Shown one piece after another: positions 40,005-50,571 of a DNA stretch of 64,000 nt. Location of the stretch: NCBI GenBank assembly GCA_963210315.1, contig OY723258.1:1116001-1180000 (forward strand), given 5' to 3'. The position numbers and the translations under genes are program-made. Positions within the stretch are counted from its first letter, which is position 1. Every line of letters begins with the position of its first letter. Below the pieces are notes generated by a model. The model did no database searches and had not been told where the DNA came from. It saw nothing but the letters and a program-made list of their open reading frames with translations. This DNA comes from Rhynchopus euleeides (lineage: Eukaryota > Euglenozoa > Diplonemea > Diplonemida > Diplonemidae).

Positions 40005-40529
40005 ATGGGAGACCACGGGAGGCACGTGAAGTGGCGGGAGGAGGAGCTGGCGAAGCACGACGAGACGCGCGGGACGCGGGAGGTGATCGACCAGCCGGAC
40101 ACGCCCTACCTCTACCACGACAGCGATGCGGAGGAGATTGTGCGCGAGGCGTCGGTGGATGGGCCGCAGAACATCGACATGGGCTACCTGCGGCAGCGCC
40201 TCGGCGTGGCAGAGACGCTGCGCCAGGCAGAGGAAGAGACTGACATGGCGGAGTTGAAGCGCCAAGAGGAGACGCCTGTCCACCACACCCTGTTTGAGAT
40301 GAAGCGCAAGGCCTTCATGGATGAGCAGGCGAAGTCGCTGATGGCGATCCTCGGGGGGACTGCCCGGTTTGACGACGAGGAGGAGGACGACAGCGACAAG
40401 CCGGTGGAGACCCCCGAGCGCCGGAACCACAAGGAGAAGAAGATGCGCAAAGAGAAGAGGCACAGGGATAGCTCGTCGCATCGCAAGTCGAGGCACAGCT
40501 CCTCAAAAGGGTCCCTTGGGCACTATTAG
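40005..40529 (+). CDS. Protein phosphatase 1 inhibitor 2 (IPP-2 family)
   Basis: A 174-residue, highly charged, probably unfolded protein. The IPP-2 core is visible at residues ~6-45: RHVKWREEELAKHDETRGTR, then VIDQPDTPYLYHDSD, which equals the family's KW.E..I..HD..RGT...I.EP.TPY pattern; the Thr in DTPY corresponds to the GSK3-phosphorylated Thr72 of animal inhibitor 2. RHVKW also fits an RVxF-type docking motif. FEMKRKAFMDEQ near residue ~95 resembles the FE.KRK.HY helix that covers the PP1 active site, although the His-Tyr pair is replaced by Ala-Phe. The tail is Lys/Arg/Ser-rich. It binds and regulates PP1. The upstream open frame is noncoding leader. Confidence 0.85.
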   Translation: MGDHGRHVKWREEELAKHDETRGTREVIDQPDTPYLYHDSDAEEIVREASVDGPQNIDMGYLRQRLGVAETLRQAEEETDMAELKRQEETPVHHTLFEMKRKAFMDEQAKSLMAILGGTARFDDEEEDDSDKPVETPERRNHKEKKMRKEKRHRDSSSHRKSRHSSSKGSLGHY

Positions 40530-40698
40530 TGGGAGGGCCCCGTGACGGCGTGCACGACGCAGTGGTCAGAACACACTAAAGCCAGTCGGCAGCAGCAGCC
40601 CTTCCGGGCTCGGTGCTTCTCCGCTGAGCTGACGTGGCTCTCCTTCTCGCAGGGAGGTGTCCCCGGGCTTGCCCTGGGTGAGGGGCTCCCGTCACAGG

Positions 40699-40724
40699 GG
40701 CTCTGAGGGGGGCCCCTCAGAGCC
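40699..40724. repeat. Perfect GC-rich palindrome
   Basis: GGCTCTGAGGGG (40699-40710) and CCCCTCAGAGCC (40713-40724) are separated by GG. It lies in the spacer between IPP-2 and RFC, probably in the 3' UTR of the former or near the processing region. It may be a hairpin in the RNA. Confidence 0.7.
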
Positions 40725-41076
40725 GAGAGCGGGTCCCTCCTTTTGTGAAGATCTTAACGAGCCACGTGTCATGCCGGCATATGCGGCACTGCAATGCCCT
40801 CCCCTTGGTTGTGTGCCCGGATTGCCCTTTTTTTTGTATTCGTCTTCCGTGGGAGAGGGAGAGAGAGAGAGGGACTAAGATAAACGCAGGAGTGCCTGCA
40901 CTGCCGATTTGTGCTGCCCTTGAGCTCCCCACCCACCCACCTCCCATCTCCCCATCCCACCCTTCCTCCTGCGCGGAAGAGGTTGCCAGCCTGTTGCCCT
41001 CTTTGTATCTGCCGGGTCTTACCTTGCGGGCCCCCCACTCATTCACACCGCTGCAGCCCTGCCCCACGCCGACACG

Positions 41077-42667
41077 ATGAGCGGCGACGTGGAGATGGCG
41101 GGGGAGGCGCCAGCGCCTGTGGCGGCACCTGCGCCTGCAGCTGCGGCCCCGGCTGCAGCGTCGGTGCCCTGGGTGGAGAAGTACAGGCCCCGCAGCATTA
41201 AGGAGGTTGTGGGGAATGAGGACAGCGTCTCGCGGCTGCGCGTGGTGGCGCGGGATGGGAACATGCCCAATGTGATCATCACAGGGCCTCCGGGCACCGG
41301 GAAGACGACCAGCATCTGCGCGCTGGCGCGCGAGCTGCTGGGGGACAAGTTTGGCGATGCGGTGCTGGAGCTGAACGCGTCGAACGACAGAGGGTTGGGT
41401 GTGGTGCGTGAGAAGATCAAGTCGTTTGCGCAGAAGACTGTGAGGCTGCCGCCCGGCAGGCATAAGATTATCATCCTCGACGAGGTGGACTCGATGACCA
41501 AGGCGGCACAGCAGGCATTGACCCGCACCATGGAGCTCCACTCCGCAACAACGCGCTTCGCCCTCGCCTGCAACTACTCCAGCAAGATCATCGAGCCCAT
41601 CCAGTCGCGGTGTGCAGTGCTGCGCTTTGCACGTCTTGATAACTCGGATGTGCACGAGCGTGTTATGGCTGTGATCAGAGCGGAGAACGTCGACTACACT
41701 GATGACGGGATCGAGTCGCTTCTGTACATCGCAGAGGGCGACTTGCGAAATGCCATTAACACCCTCCAGGCAACGGTGGCAGGTTTCGGGACAGTGACGG
41801 CAAAAACGGTCTTCAAGGTTATCGACCAGCCGCATCCCACCATCATCGAGGACATCCTCCGTGACTGCCATGCGACAGCCTACGCCGACGCACAGAAGAA
41901 GCTCGACAAGGTGTGTCTTGCATGTCTGCAGTGTGCATGTGCTAGGTGGTGTGATCTCCAGGCAATATCCACTCCAAAGCGATGTCTCCTCACAGGGAGA
42001 ATCCAGGAAGCTCTGTTCCTGGTAGCCCGATGTGTCGTGCCCATTGCAGTGGAGATTGTCTCATTGAGCGGGTCATTGAATGCGTTCTACACTGCGACAG
42101 ACCTCGTTGTGAATTGTTTCCTCCAAAAGGATTCATGTGTATCTGTGTGCCTAGTTAGTGTGCTCATAGGGGGATGTGCTGCCGAGAGAACACACGTGCC
42201 AACGCCCCCACCACCCCTCCTCCCTGCAGCTGATGGCCAAGGGGTACGCTCCGATCGACATTGTCGGGACGTTCTTCAAAGTGGCGACAAGCATGTCTGG
42301 GCTGCCGGAGTCCTCACAGATGGAGTTCGCACGGCAGATCGGTGTCACACACCACCGCATGCTGGAGGGGGCCCCCAGCACACTGCAGGTCTGTCAACCG
42401 TGTCTGCATTTTGCCTGTCTGGGCCATGTTCGACCCTTGGGTCCCTTTTTTTAGCGAGCAGGGCATGCCGCAGCGCCACAGCCAGGCATCGCCTGCATGG
42501 CCTGCAGTGCCACACAGTCAGCCCAAACAAGACGGGCAGTCCACTCGTGCGCACAAACAAAACCCGGACTCTTTGAATAATCTTCTTGTCGCACCATCAC
42601 AACACAACCCCATCACCCACCACAGCTTGCTGGGTTGGTCGCACGCATGTCCCAGGTCGCAGCGTAG
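41077..42667 (+). CDS. RFC2: Replication factor C small subunit (RFC2 of human / Rfc4 of yeast type)
   Basis: Exons 41077-41910, 42230-42388 and 42626-42667, all phase 0 (GTGTGT and GTCTGT donors), give 344 residues. It is an AAA+ clamp-loader subunit that loads PCNA on DNA. An Ala/Pro-rich leader of ~30 residues precedes PWVEKYRPRSIKEVVG. Walker A is GPPGTGKTT (70-78), Walker B is IIILDEVDSM (DEVD rather than DEAD), the SRC motif is IEPIQSRCAVLRF, and sensor 2 is GDLRNAINTLQ. The last tiny exon restores LAGLVARMSQVAA, matching the family end (LAGLLARL). ACCGCTGCAG (AG 41055-41056) 20 nt before the ATG is a likely leader acceptor. Intron 2 carries a weak match to retrotransposon repeat B. Confidence 0.95.
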
Positions 42668-43484
42668 AGCGCTTGGGATGTGTCATGGGAATGGAGGCAC
42701 GGGGCCGCGACAGGCGACAGGCCATACCCACCCCCCACACGCCCCCTGGATCCTGAGGAGGGCCGACCAAACGTGACGCGGGGAGGCTGCTGTGCGCAGC
42801 CCGGACAGGCTAGTCCCTCCTGCGCCTGTTCCCCGGGCTGCCGGTGGCAGCATATCGCTTTATACATTTTTTTAGGGCAGGCGGCGCTGCGGTGTGTGTC
42901 GCAGCTGAGGTGCTCGCCTCTAGCCTGTAGATGACATGCTATTGTGTACACCGCCGGAGGGTGTGCTGGGTGCAGGGCTGTGGCGTGGTGCGTGTATTGG
43001 CAGTGTCAGCACCCTGGCCTGCCACCGACGCCGCTGCTGCATCCCTGCTCCCTACCCACCCCTCTTGGTCTCATTTGGTGTGGTTTAGTTATTGACAATT
43101 TTTGCCTAGGAATACTGGCGGAGCCATGGTGTGCGAGACAGTCCGGCTGGCACACAGCAGGGGGAATAGGGGGCCACTAGAGAACCAAAAATATTACCAA
43201 ACGGGAAAACAACCTGCCACCCCCACTCCACTCCTCCCCCACTCCAACCCACTCCCTGCATATCGAGTGAAGAGGCCACCTCTCTCCCATGCCTCTTCTT
43301 GACTTCACTCTCCAGCACCTGCATCTCTGCGTGTTGGCCCCTCTGTGTGCTTCACTACCCTACCTGCTGTTGCTGCCTTTGTCCCAAACCATCTCTCTTG
43401 TGGCACCTTCCCACCGCTCCCTCCGACTTATGCAGAGGCAGCAGCACAGCCCGGGTTGCCCCATCTCCACGGGGTCCGTTCGCA
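42668..43484. other. Intergenic
   Basis: Likely 3' UTR of RFC and 5' leader of the next gene. It is pyrimidine-rich from 43200 onward; ACTTATGCAG (AG 43434-43435) is a candidate acceptor 49 nt before the ATG at 43485. No other gene is seen. Confidence 0.45.
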
Positions 43485-44801
43485 ATGGGGGGCGACGACA
43501 TGATGTACGTCGGGAAGGTGCTGCTGGCACCCATGGTGCGGGTTACCTCCCTGCCCTTTAGGAGGGTCGCTGCTGACCACGGGGCGGATGTGCTGTTCAC
43601 CGAGGAGCTGATTGCGCAGAAGCTGATCAAGACGGAGCGGAGGGTTGACGAGGCACGCGGGATGGTGGAATACTTCCTGACAGAGCAGAACGGGAAGCTG
43701 AAGAAGAAGCAGCTGCTGCAGACGCTCGTCTTCTCCACCCTGGTCCGGAAGGACCGCACCGAACACCCCGAGGGTGCCCCCCTGGTGCTGCAGCTGGGCT
43801 CCAGCAACCCTGAAGCCGCCGCCGCCGCCGCAAAACACGTCGAGCAGGACGTCGACGGCATCGACCTCAACATGGGATGCCCGAAGGACTTCTCCCTGAA
43901 GGGCGGCATGGGCGCTGCCCTCCTCTCCACACCCGACCTGGCGTGCTCCATCCTCAAGGCCATGTCGGAGGCGGTGTCGGTCCCCGTCACTGCGAAGGTG
44001 CGCCTCCTCCACGACAAGGAGGACATGGTTGCCCTGCTGCGCAACCTCGCCACAACAGGCATCAAGGCTGTGACCCTGCACGCACGCTACAAGGAGAGCC
44101 GCTATGAGTCGGGCCCCTTCATCGACTACCTCGACGAGGTGCTGGCAGAGCTGCCGGGATATCCCCTCCCCCTTGTCTACAACGGGAATGTCACGCAGCG
44201 CGACGGCTGCTTCGGGGTGCCCGGCGCACAGCTCGCAGGGATGCGTGGCGTGATGATCGCACGGGGTGCTTTGCAGAACCCCACCTGCTTCTCTGCGTCG
44301 CCCCTCAGCAAGATCGCTGCATACACACTCTACCTGAAGTCGTGCCTCCGGTATAAGGGAGGCATGCGTGACGTGAAGTACACCCTCTCCAGGTCCTTCC
44401 AGGAGCACAAGGAATACACCGAGGTGCACGGGAGGATCCAGAAGGCAAAGTCCATCCCCGAGATGTGGGAGGCCCTGGGGAACGACCTGCAGGATGCCGA
44501 GTTCCAGGAGCTCCTCAAGGGGCACGTCGAGCCGATGCTGCTGGTGCCCGGGCTGATCACGGAGTACAACGAGGAGAGGGAGAAGAGGGAGGGGCCGAAG
44601 CAGGCGCAGCGGTTTGCCAACGCGGTTGTTGAGACGAAGGCTGAGAAGAAGCGTGCCCGGGAGGAGGAGGAGGCAGCAGCGGCTCCTCCCGGTGGTGGCG
44701 AAGCACCCTCTAAGCGCCAGCGCGGGGGTGCTGTGGAGGCACCGGAGGTGCCCCAGGTAGAGTCTCCTTCCAAGTCGAGGTCCTCCTGCACCCTGCAGTA
44801 G
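43485..44801 (+). CDS. DUS2: tRNA-dihydrouridine synthase, DUS2 type
   Basis: A 438-residue flavoenzyme that reduces uridine (position 20 in DUS2 enzymes) in the tRNA D-loop with FMN and NAD(P)H. The TIM-barrel shows LLAPMVRVTSLPFR (substrate/FMN entry), ADVLFTEELIAQKLI, VLQLGSSNPEAA, and IDLNMGCPKDFSLKGGMGAAL with the catalytic Cys in the DUS2-characteristic NxGCPK.FS.KGGMGAALL block. Further FMN and tRNA contacts are VTAKVRLL, AVTLHARYKESRYESG, LVYNGNV and GVMIARGALQNP. The helical tRNA-binding domain follows. There is no dsRNA-binding domain as in animals; instead the tail is Lys/Glu-rich with KKRAREEEE and PSKRQR, possibly a nuclear signal. The start could instead be the paired ATGs at 43500. 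Confidence 0.93.
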   Translation: MGGDDMMYVGKVLLAPMVRVTSLPFRRVAADHGADVLFTEELIAQKLIKTERRVDEARGMVEYFLTEQNGKLKKKQLLQTLVFSTLVRKDRTEHPEGAPLVLQLGSSNPEAAAAAAKHVEQDVDGIDLNMGCPKDFSLKGGMGAALLSTPDLACSILKAMSEAVSVPVTAKVRLLHDKEDMVALLRNLATTGIKAVTLHARYKESRYESGPFIDYLDEVLAELPGYPLPLVYNGNVTQRDGCFGVPGAQLAGMRGVMIARGALQNPTCFSASPLSKIAAYTLYLKSCLRYKGGMRDVKYTLSRSFQEHKEYTEVHGRIQKAKSIPEMWEALGNDLQDAEFQELLKGHVEPMLLVPGLITEYNEEREKREGPKQAQRFANAVVETKAEKKRAREEEEAAAAPPGGGEAPSKRQRGGAVEAPEVPQVESPSKSRSSCTLQ

Positions 44802-44967
44802 CGCAGCGGTGTGTCGAGAGGGATGAGGGATGCTGCAGTCGCCGTGGGCTTCTCCGTTTGCGGTTGGGGGTTGGGAGTGTGTTGCGTCTTGCATTGCTGA
44901 TGACGAGCGTTTTTTATTTTTTGTCGAATGTTGTCTAGCCCAAAGGGGGGGGGAAGGGGAGGGGGAT

Positions 44968-46117
44968 GGGGGGGGGTCAAATGGGGGTGACAAACACGAT
45001 TTTTCAAAAAACCGGCGCAGAGGCCCCAAAGCCCCCGTAAACCCTCCAAACCCCCACAGATCGGTCCGGAAACCCATCGAACCCCACTTTTCCACCATTC
45101 CGGGCACCTCAGGTGCCCGAATTGGGGTACCTAAATTTTGTGCCACCGTTTGGTACCGTACAGTGCCACTGTGTGGGAGGTTGGAAAAGAAAATGCCCCA
45201 ACACACCACATCTGAGGGTTGCAATGCATGTTGCTTGCCAACCACGTCATCCGGTGGGTGTCAGGCGCTATGTAGGTGGCATTAGCCAGGTCTTCGATGT
45301 GTTCTGGCTTGTATATATACCTCCCTGCCTGCGGCACAGGCACTGCCTTTGTCCCCCACACCAGCCACAGAGAGCGTATTGTACTCGGTCCACGGTTGCT
45401 GATTCATTGTGATGCGTTGTATCCTCGAGTGAACGTCACACACTAGTGGCACCACCACCCGCCATCCGAGAGCTGTATTGACTTTGCGCGCTTCCGTTGT
45501 ATTCACCTCGCCACGCATATTGCACCGTTCAGTACCAGTGCTCTTGGGCCAGGCAAAGTAGACCGCAGCAACTACCAATTCTGGCACAATGGGTACCACG
45601 ACAGCGCACTTCATGTGTTCCCGGAATGTACAGCTCGTGTTGCAACAGTCGTTGTCAACACATCCCGGTTGTGGAGCACTGCTGCACAGGAATCACACGA
45701 CCATCTGGACTTGTTCCGTACCTACAGGCAGCCTCCCGGTGCATGGTGGCAGGGAGGTATATATACAAGCCAGAACACATCGAAGACCTGGCTAATGCCA
45801 CCTACATAGCGCCTGACACCCACCGGATGACGTGGTTGGCAAGCAACATGCATTGCAACCCTCAGATGTGGTGTGTTGGGGCATTTTCTTTTCCAACCTC
45901 CCACACAGTGGCACTGTACGGTACCAAACGGTGGCACAAAATTTAGGTACCCCAATTCGGGCACCTGAGGTGCCCGGAATGGTGGAAAAGTGGGGTTCGA
46001 TGGGTTTCCGGACCGATCTGGGGGGGTTTGGAGGGTTTACGGGGGCTTTGGGGCCTCTGCGCCGGTTTTTTGAAAAATCGTGTTTGTCCACGTAAAAGGG
46101 TGGCATTTGACCCCCCC
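44968..46117. mobile_element. Long inverted-repeat (foldback) element with GGGGGGGTCA ends
   Basis: The left arm (44968-45329) and right arm (45748-46117) are inverted copies over ~360 bp, starting GGGGGGGTCAAATG and including ACAAACACGATTTTTC, AACCGGCGCAGAGGCC, GTACCTAAATTTTGTGCCAC and TGGCTTGTATATATACCTCC. The 418-bp centre has no gene. The right end is followed by TA and poly-C; the left is preceded by AT and a G-rich tract, so the TA there has changed. It is the same terminal type as the elements at 24225, 25827, 47945 and 63368. Confidence 0.85.
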
Positions 46118-46368
46118 TACCCCCCCCCCCCCTCCCCCATGAGGCTGATGATGAACACACTGTGCGAATATCGATTTCTCTGTCACATTCGCACGGATAG
46201 TGTGGGCGTGGGCGTGAGGGGGGGAAAGGGGGAGGGAGGAGTCATCTTCTTTGCCATCAGAAGTTCTGAACGAACCTGAGGAAGGGGGTGGCACCGGCAT
46301 CACGTGTAGGCCACGTGGGAAATTAGTTATCAACACCCACTCACCCCCCCTCCTTTCCCCCCCCCCTA

Positions 46369-47942
46369 GGCATACAGTGCAAACGATAATTATTATCGCA
46401 CATATACCAGATACGATAATTTTCGGAAAATTATCGCATACGATAATTTATTATCGCATACGATAATCCATTATCGTATGATGCGATAATCCCATTATCG
46501 TGTACGACCGGATACGATAATTATTATCGTATGCGATAACATACGATACTCCCATTATCGTATGCGATACCCACCTGATTTTGCCCGAAACCAATCACCG
46601 AAATCTCCAGTTTACCACCGCCAAACGCCACCAAACCCCGCCAAGGGCCACAATCAGCCACAAAATAGAGATCACTACCATTCTCCCAGCACCAGGAAGG
46701 GTAAGATGAGCCTGTGGGGTCCGGTGCTGCAGGCAGGGTACGCGTACTGGTCTGTGTCCGGGCTGCTGTGGTCATCGACAAGGCTGTGTGGTCTGTCCGA
46801 AGGAGGTGGATGGTGGTCTCCCTCAGGTGGATCGCGTCTCTCCGATCCTGCATGGGCTCAGGTGTCTCCAGATGATCATCACCCCTTGCCTTGCTGTCGG
46901 TGAGGATGGCGCCCGAGATCCGCCTTGTAGCGCAGCGGAGTCGTGCAGGTCAGGCAGGCTCCTTGAGGCCTCCGAGGTGATGTGCGCGCGCCACCCCGTG
47001 GTTCCTTGTAGAGTTGCAGACAGGTCCGTGCGCACGGTGGGAGCGTTCGTATCGCCCGTTCCGTGCCAGGTCCTGAAGAATACCTTTGGTTGAGTATTGC
47101 CTCTCTCGGGTTCAAACCCCATTCAAGGTCCTTCGCTATGTCATCACTGGTCGTCAGTCAGAGGGGAAGAACGGTGTTCCTCACTTTTTCACTGCTCACG
47201 GGAGCGAAGGCCAAGTCCAACATAAGTGGTAGCCTTGAAGAGAAATCTCCTGATCTCTCCAAACATTGCACCGAAGACCACACCTGCCTATCAGGTTCTT
47301 CCCCATCAGTCGAACAGTCTTTCTTGTTCATGTTCTGGGCAGGGTGCTCTGTCTCGGTCACCCCGACACCTGCTTCAACTAGGCTAGCCCAACGTCTTCC
47401 CTCAGTGTTCTCACAGGGGTGTCCTCAGTATCTGGGTCCCGACGGCAAGGCAGCGTACCAGTCGGCTTTGCGAACCCGCAACAGGCTGTACTGGTGGTTG
47501 CATACCGCCGCAAGTATGACCCTGTTGCTGCGTAGTCATGTTTTCCATGAAGTGGGGTGGCGACAGGGTGTAAGTCACGAGGGGAAGGGCATGTGAAACG
47601 GCCACTGCCCAATCCCCATAGTCCTCTCCGCCCCACTGTGCCTGAAACTTCTTCAGACAGACATAGTGATGTGCATGTCATGGCACTATGTGTGTTGTGT
47701 CTCTGCCACCCATTTGTGAGGGACATTCTACACTTCTGAGTGAAGCCCCCCGTCACCAATAATTCAAAGAAGCAAAAATGGCAGCTTCCGGCTCCACTTT
47801 TACCACTTTTTCAATGTGTTCTGGGCTGATTTCTGGTTTTCCGAAAATCTCAAAAAATTATCGCACCATTATCGTATATTATCGTATACGATAATATACG
47901 ATAATGGGAGTACGATAATAATTATCGTTTGCACTGTATGCC
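46369..47942. mobile_element. TA-flanked inverted-repeat element (family 3, ACGATAAT repeats)
   Basis: Termini GGCATACAGTGCAAACGATA / TATCGTTTGCACTGTATGCC inside TA, poly-C on the left. Subterminal clusters of ATTATCG / CGATAAT palindromes occupy 46386-46568 (about 15 copies) and 47857-47926. The 1.2-kb interior has several open frames without recognisable domains. It has the same plan as the elements at 23638 and 25375 but is larger. Confidence 0.75.
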
Positions 47943-47944
47943 TA

Positions 47945-49095
47945 GGGGGGGTCATATGCCTCTTTAAAAAGCGAGTAAAATGGGAAATTTCAACAATGCC
48001 GAAAATCGAACTTCTGTGTACCGTTACACACCACAACACCCCCAGAGGGTCCCATATGCGCTGTATCTGCAAAATTCTGACATTTGTCCGTGATTTGTCA
48101 CTTTTATTGCGTGATGTGAAAAAAGTGCCCATGAGTGGTACCTGTGGGCACTTTTGCCACTACCACAACCAACACATTCCTGCAATGGATGTGTCCGCAG
48201 GGGGGTAGGCAGGTGTGAAATCAACGCAGATTACACATATTGGCGAGGAACTGTCAGAGAAGTCCGATTGTTGCGGTCGGTGTCATCATCTGCTATAACT
48301 CTGTTGGCAGCCTGCCTGAAGGCTGCCACAACCCCGGCCGCTGGCTGCCACCACCACAAAATCAGGTACCATCTCGATACTTCCTCATGCGTGTATCAGA
48401 GCACATTCAAAAACTTCCCCGATGATGTTTCCCTGATGCCTGCGACCAACAATTTTGTCAAGGGGTCCACTCTCGTATGATCCGGGCTACAGTAGCCCAC
48501 TGAAAACCTCCACCACAGCGATGGTGCCGTGCCAGCACAATCAGCAGGGTCTGATAACAATACCCCCCTCGTCCTGAGACAGGAACAGATAGATGTGTGT
48601 TCCCAAGAGGATACAGGCAGCCGAAGATGCTGCGTGCAAGGCACATGGTTCTCGCAGCTGCAGCAATAAGGTCGAGCGATGAAAGAACCTCTCACGAGCC
48701 TCAAATCAGTAGCCAGGAGGGAGTGCCCATTACAGCAGGTGAGGAGGGCTGGCGTTATTCGGGAGCTTGGAGAATCGCGCGATTGACCCCTCTTTCACCA
48801 TCCACACCTCCCAGTCAGTCCCCTCCATCCCAGAGGCATGCAGCAAGCGTGTTCTCACCAGGAAAAATATGACGGTTCATGTCCTAGCCACCCCAGAATG
48901 GGGCCCAGGTACCACTCAGGGGCACATTTTTCCGGATCACATCTGAGCGACCCAGAGAGGGTCGTCCAGGCTGTGGGATGCCCTGGGGGGTGTTTCTGGG
49001 GTGATATGGGTGACTTTTTAGCCTCGATACCATGCTGGGGGGTCCGATTGGGGCATCTTAAAATTTTCCATTTTACTCGCGCATATGACCCCCCC
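47945..49095. mobile_element. TA-flanked element with GGGGGGGTCATATG ends
   Basis: Begins GGGGGGGTCATATGCC right after the TA of the preceding element and ends GCATATGACCCCCCC before TA and poly-C. The inverted repeat is ~50 bp with GCGAGTAAAATGG.AAATTT shared. No gene is seen inside. This is the third case of a short palindrome-rich element followed directly by a GGGGGGGTCA element and then poly-C. Confidence 0.75.
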
Positions 49096-49097
49096 TA

Positions 49098-49797
49098 CCC
49101 CCCCCCCCCCCCCTCCCCAAGCAGTGCAGTGCAGTGGTGAGTAGTGTGTGGGTTGTGTGTCACGCAAAGCGGCTTGCAAGCTGGCTGGCGACAAAAGCCT
49201 CTCCCGCTTGCCTGCTGGCTATATTGACGCCAACAGCTGCCACACCGTGGTCCCACCCTCTTCCCTGTTGGCAGCGTTGTGCTGCTGCTGGCCACCCTCC
49301 CACCCCCAGGAGGCTGGGTCCCTAACCTTCGCTGGCCCCGCCCCCTGCCTGCCTTACGAAGCCCGGGCGAGAGCCGTATGTTCGGCACCACCCGATGGCG
49401 CGCTGCAGCACCTTGCCTCCCAACCCACCCCCGTTTTCCTGTGGCTTTTTGGGGCAGAGCAGCTGGGGAAAACAAGGCCCAAATGGCAGCGTGGCGTTTG
49501 GTATTCCCTGCGCAGTATGCAGTATGCAGGCAACAGTTCGTACAAAACGAGGAACGCACCTCCCAGGGCATTTGTTTCTTCGGTGGGTTGCCCCATCGCC
49601 CCTCATACCCCCCCCCTTCTTCCGTGGAGTCATCTTTGTGGAATATCTCAACAAAATACCGCTAGCACCTGTCAGACCAGTACTTGGAACGATGCCGGTG
49701 ATGTTCCACCCACCCACCCACCCACCCCCCCTTTTCTTTGTGCGACTGCGCCACTGAGTTCCCCCCCGTTAGCGGGTGCCTGCCTGTCCAGGCCAGG
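49098..49797. other. Intergenic, possible retrotransposon repeat remnant
   Basis: Starts with poly-C. At 49533-49572 the words AGTTCGTACAAAACGAGGAACGC.CCTCC weakly resemble repeat B of the YR retrotransposon. CTGCCTGTCCAG (AG 49790-49791) lies 6 nt before the next ATG. Confidence 0.4.
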
Positions 49798-50571
49798 ATG
49801 CACTCTGCAGGCGGTGCTCTCGGTGCAGGCCCTGCCACCAGCCTTGCCTTAGCCCTAGCCCTAGCTCTACACATCTGCGGTGCTATGGCTGCGGAGGGTG
49901 ACATCGCATATGCGCCTGACCGCATGGGCGTCGTGCTGCTGGGTGACTCCATCACACAGCAGAGCTTCCAGGAGGGTGGCTGGGGCCACCTCCTCTCTGA
50001 TTACTACGTGCGGCGCGCAGATGTGTTCAACCGCGGCTTCAGCGGCTACAACACGGAGTGGATCCTGCAGCAGCTCGGGGAGGGAGGCGGGATGATGTCG
50101 CGGCTGTACCCCAGACCGCGCATCGTGACTGTGTTCTTTGGGGCAAACGACGCGGCATTGATTGACGGGGTGTCTCCTGACAAGCATGTGCCTGTCGCAC
50201 AGTATGGCGAAAACCTCAAACGCATCGTCGAGATGATCCGTGAGCAGACTGACGACGTGAAGCCACACATCATTCTTATCGCGCCTCCTCCAGTCGTGCG
50301 TGAGGAAGACCGGAACGATGCCACGTCTGCGAAGTACTCTGCAGAGTGTGTGAGGGTTGCGGCGGAGCTGGCTGTGCCTGTGGTGGATGTGCGCTCGGCG
50401 ATGCTCGCAGATGGGAGCTGGGAGCGTTTCCTCAGCGACGGGCTGCACCTGTCGAAGGAGGGCAACGCCGTTGTGTTCAGGGAGCTGGTGCGCACCATCG
50501 AGGCGACGTGCGACCTAACCCCAACGAAACTGCCGATGCACCACCCCCACCACAGCCTCTTCGCGAAGTAG
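49798..50571 (+). CDS. SGNH/GDSL esterase, isoamyl acetate esterase (IAH1)-like
   Basis: A 257-residue serine hydrolase. From ATG 49798 the N-terminus is Ala/Leu-rich (LALALALALHICGAMA), resembling a signal peptide or anchor encoded partly by a CCCTAG-type hexamer run; an internal ATG at 49885 would give a cytosolic form. Catalytic blocks: VVLLGDSITQQ (block I with the nucleophile Ser), NRGFSGYNTEW (block II Gly), VTVFFGANDAAL (block III Asn) and DGLHLSKEGN (block V Asp and His). The GYNT block and FFGAND are typical of IAH1-like enzymes that hydrolyse small acetate esters. The substrate here is unknown. Confidence 0.88.
   Translation: MHSAGGALGAGPATSLALALALALHICGAMAAEGDIAYAPDRMGVVLLGDSITQQSFQEGGWGHLLSDYYVRRADVFNRGFSGYNTEWILQQLGEGGGMMSRLYPRPRIVTVFFGANDAALIDGVSPDKHVPVAQYGENLKRIVEMIREQTDDVKPHIILIAPPPVVREEDRNDATSAKYSAECVRVAAELAVPVVDVRSAMLADGSWERFLSDGLHLSKEGNAVVFRELVRTIEATCDLTPTKLPMHHPHHSLFAK

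Noticed and set aside
47085-47130. GGGTTCAAACCCC resembling a tRNA B-box
   Set aside because: No A-box, acceptor stem or anticodon arm could be built around it.
49840-49872. CCTTAGCCCTAGCCCTAGCTC resembling telomeric repeats (shown as its parts CCCTAG)
   Set aside because: Only about three imperfect units, and they encode the Leu/Ala-rich leader of the SGNH esterase.
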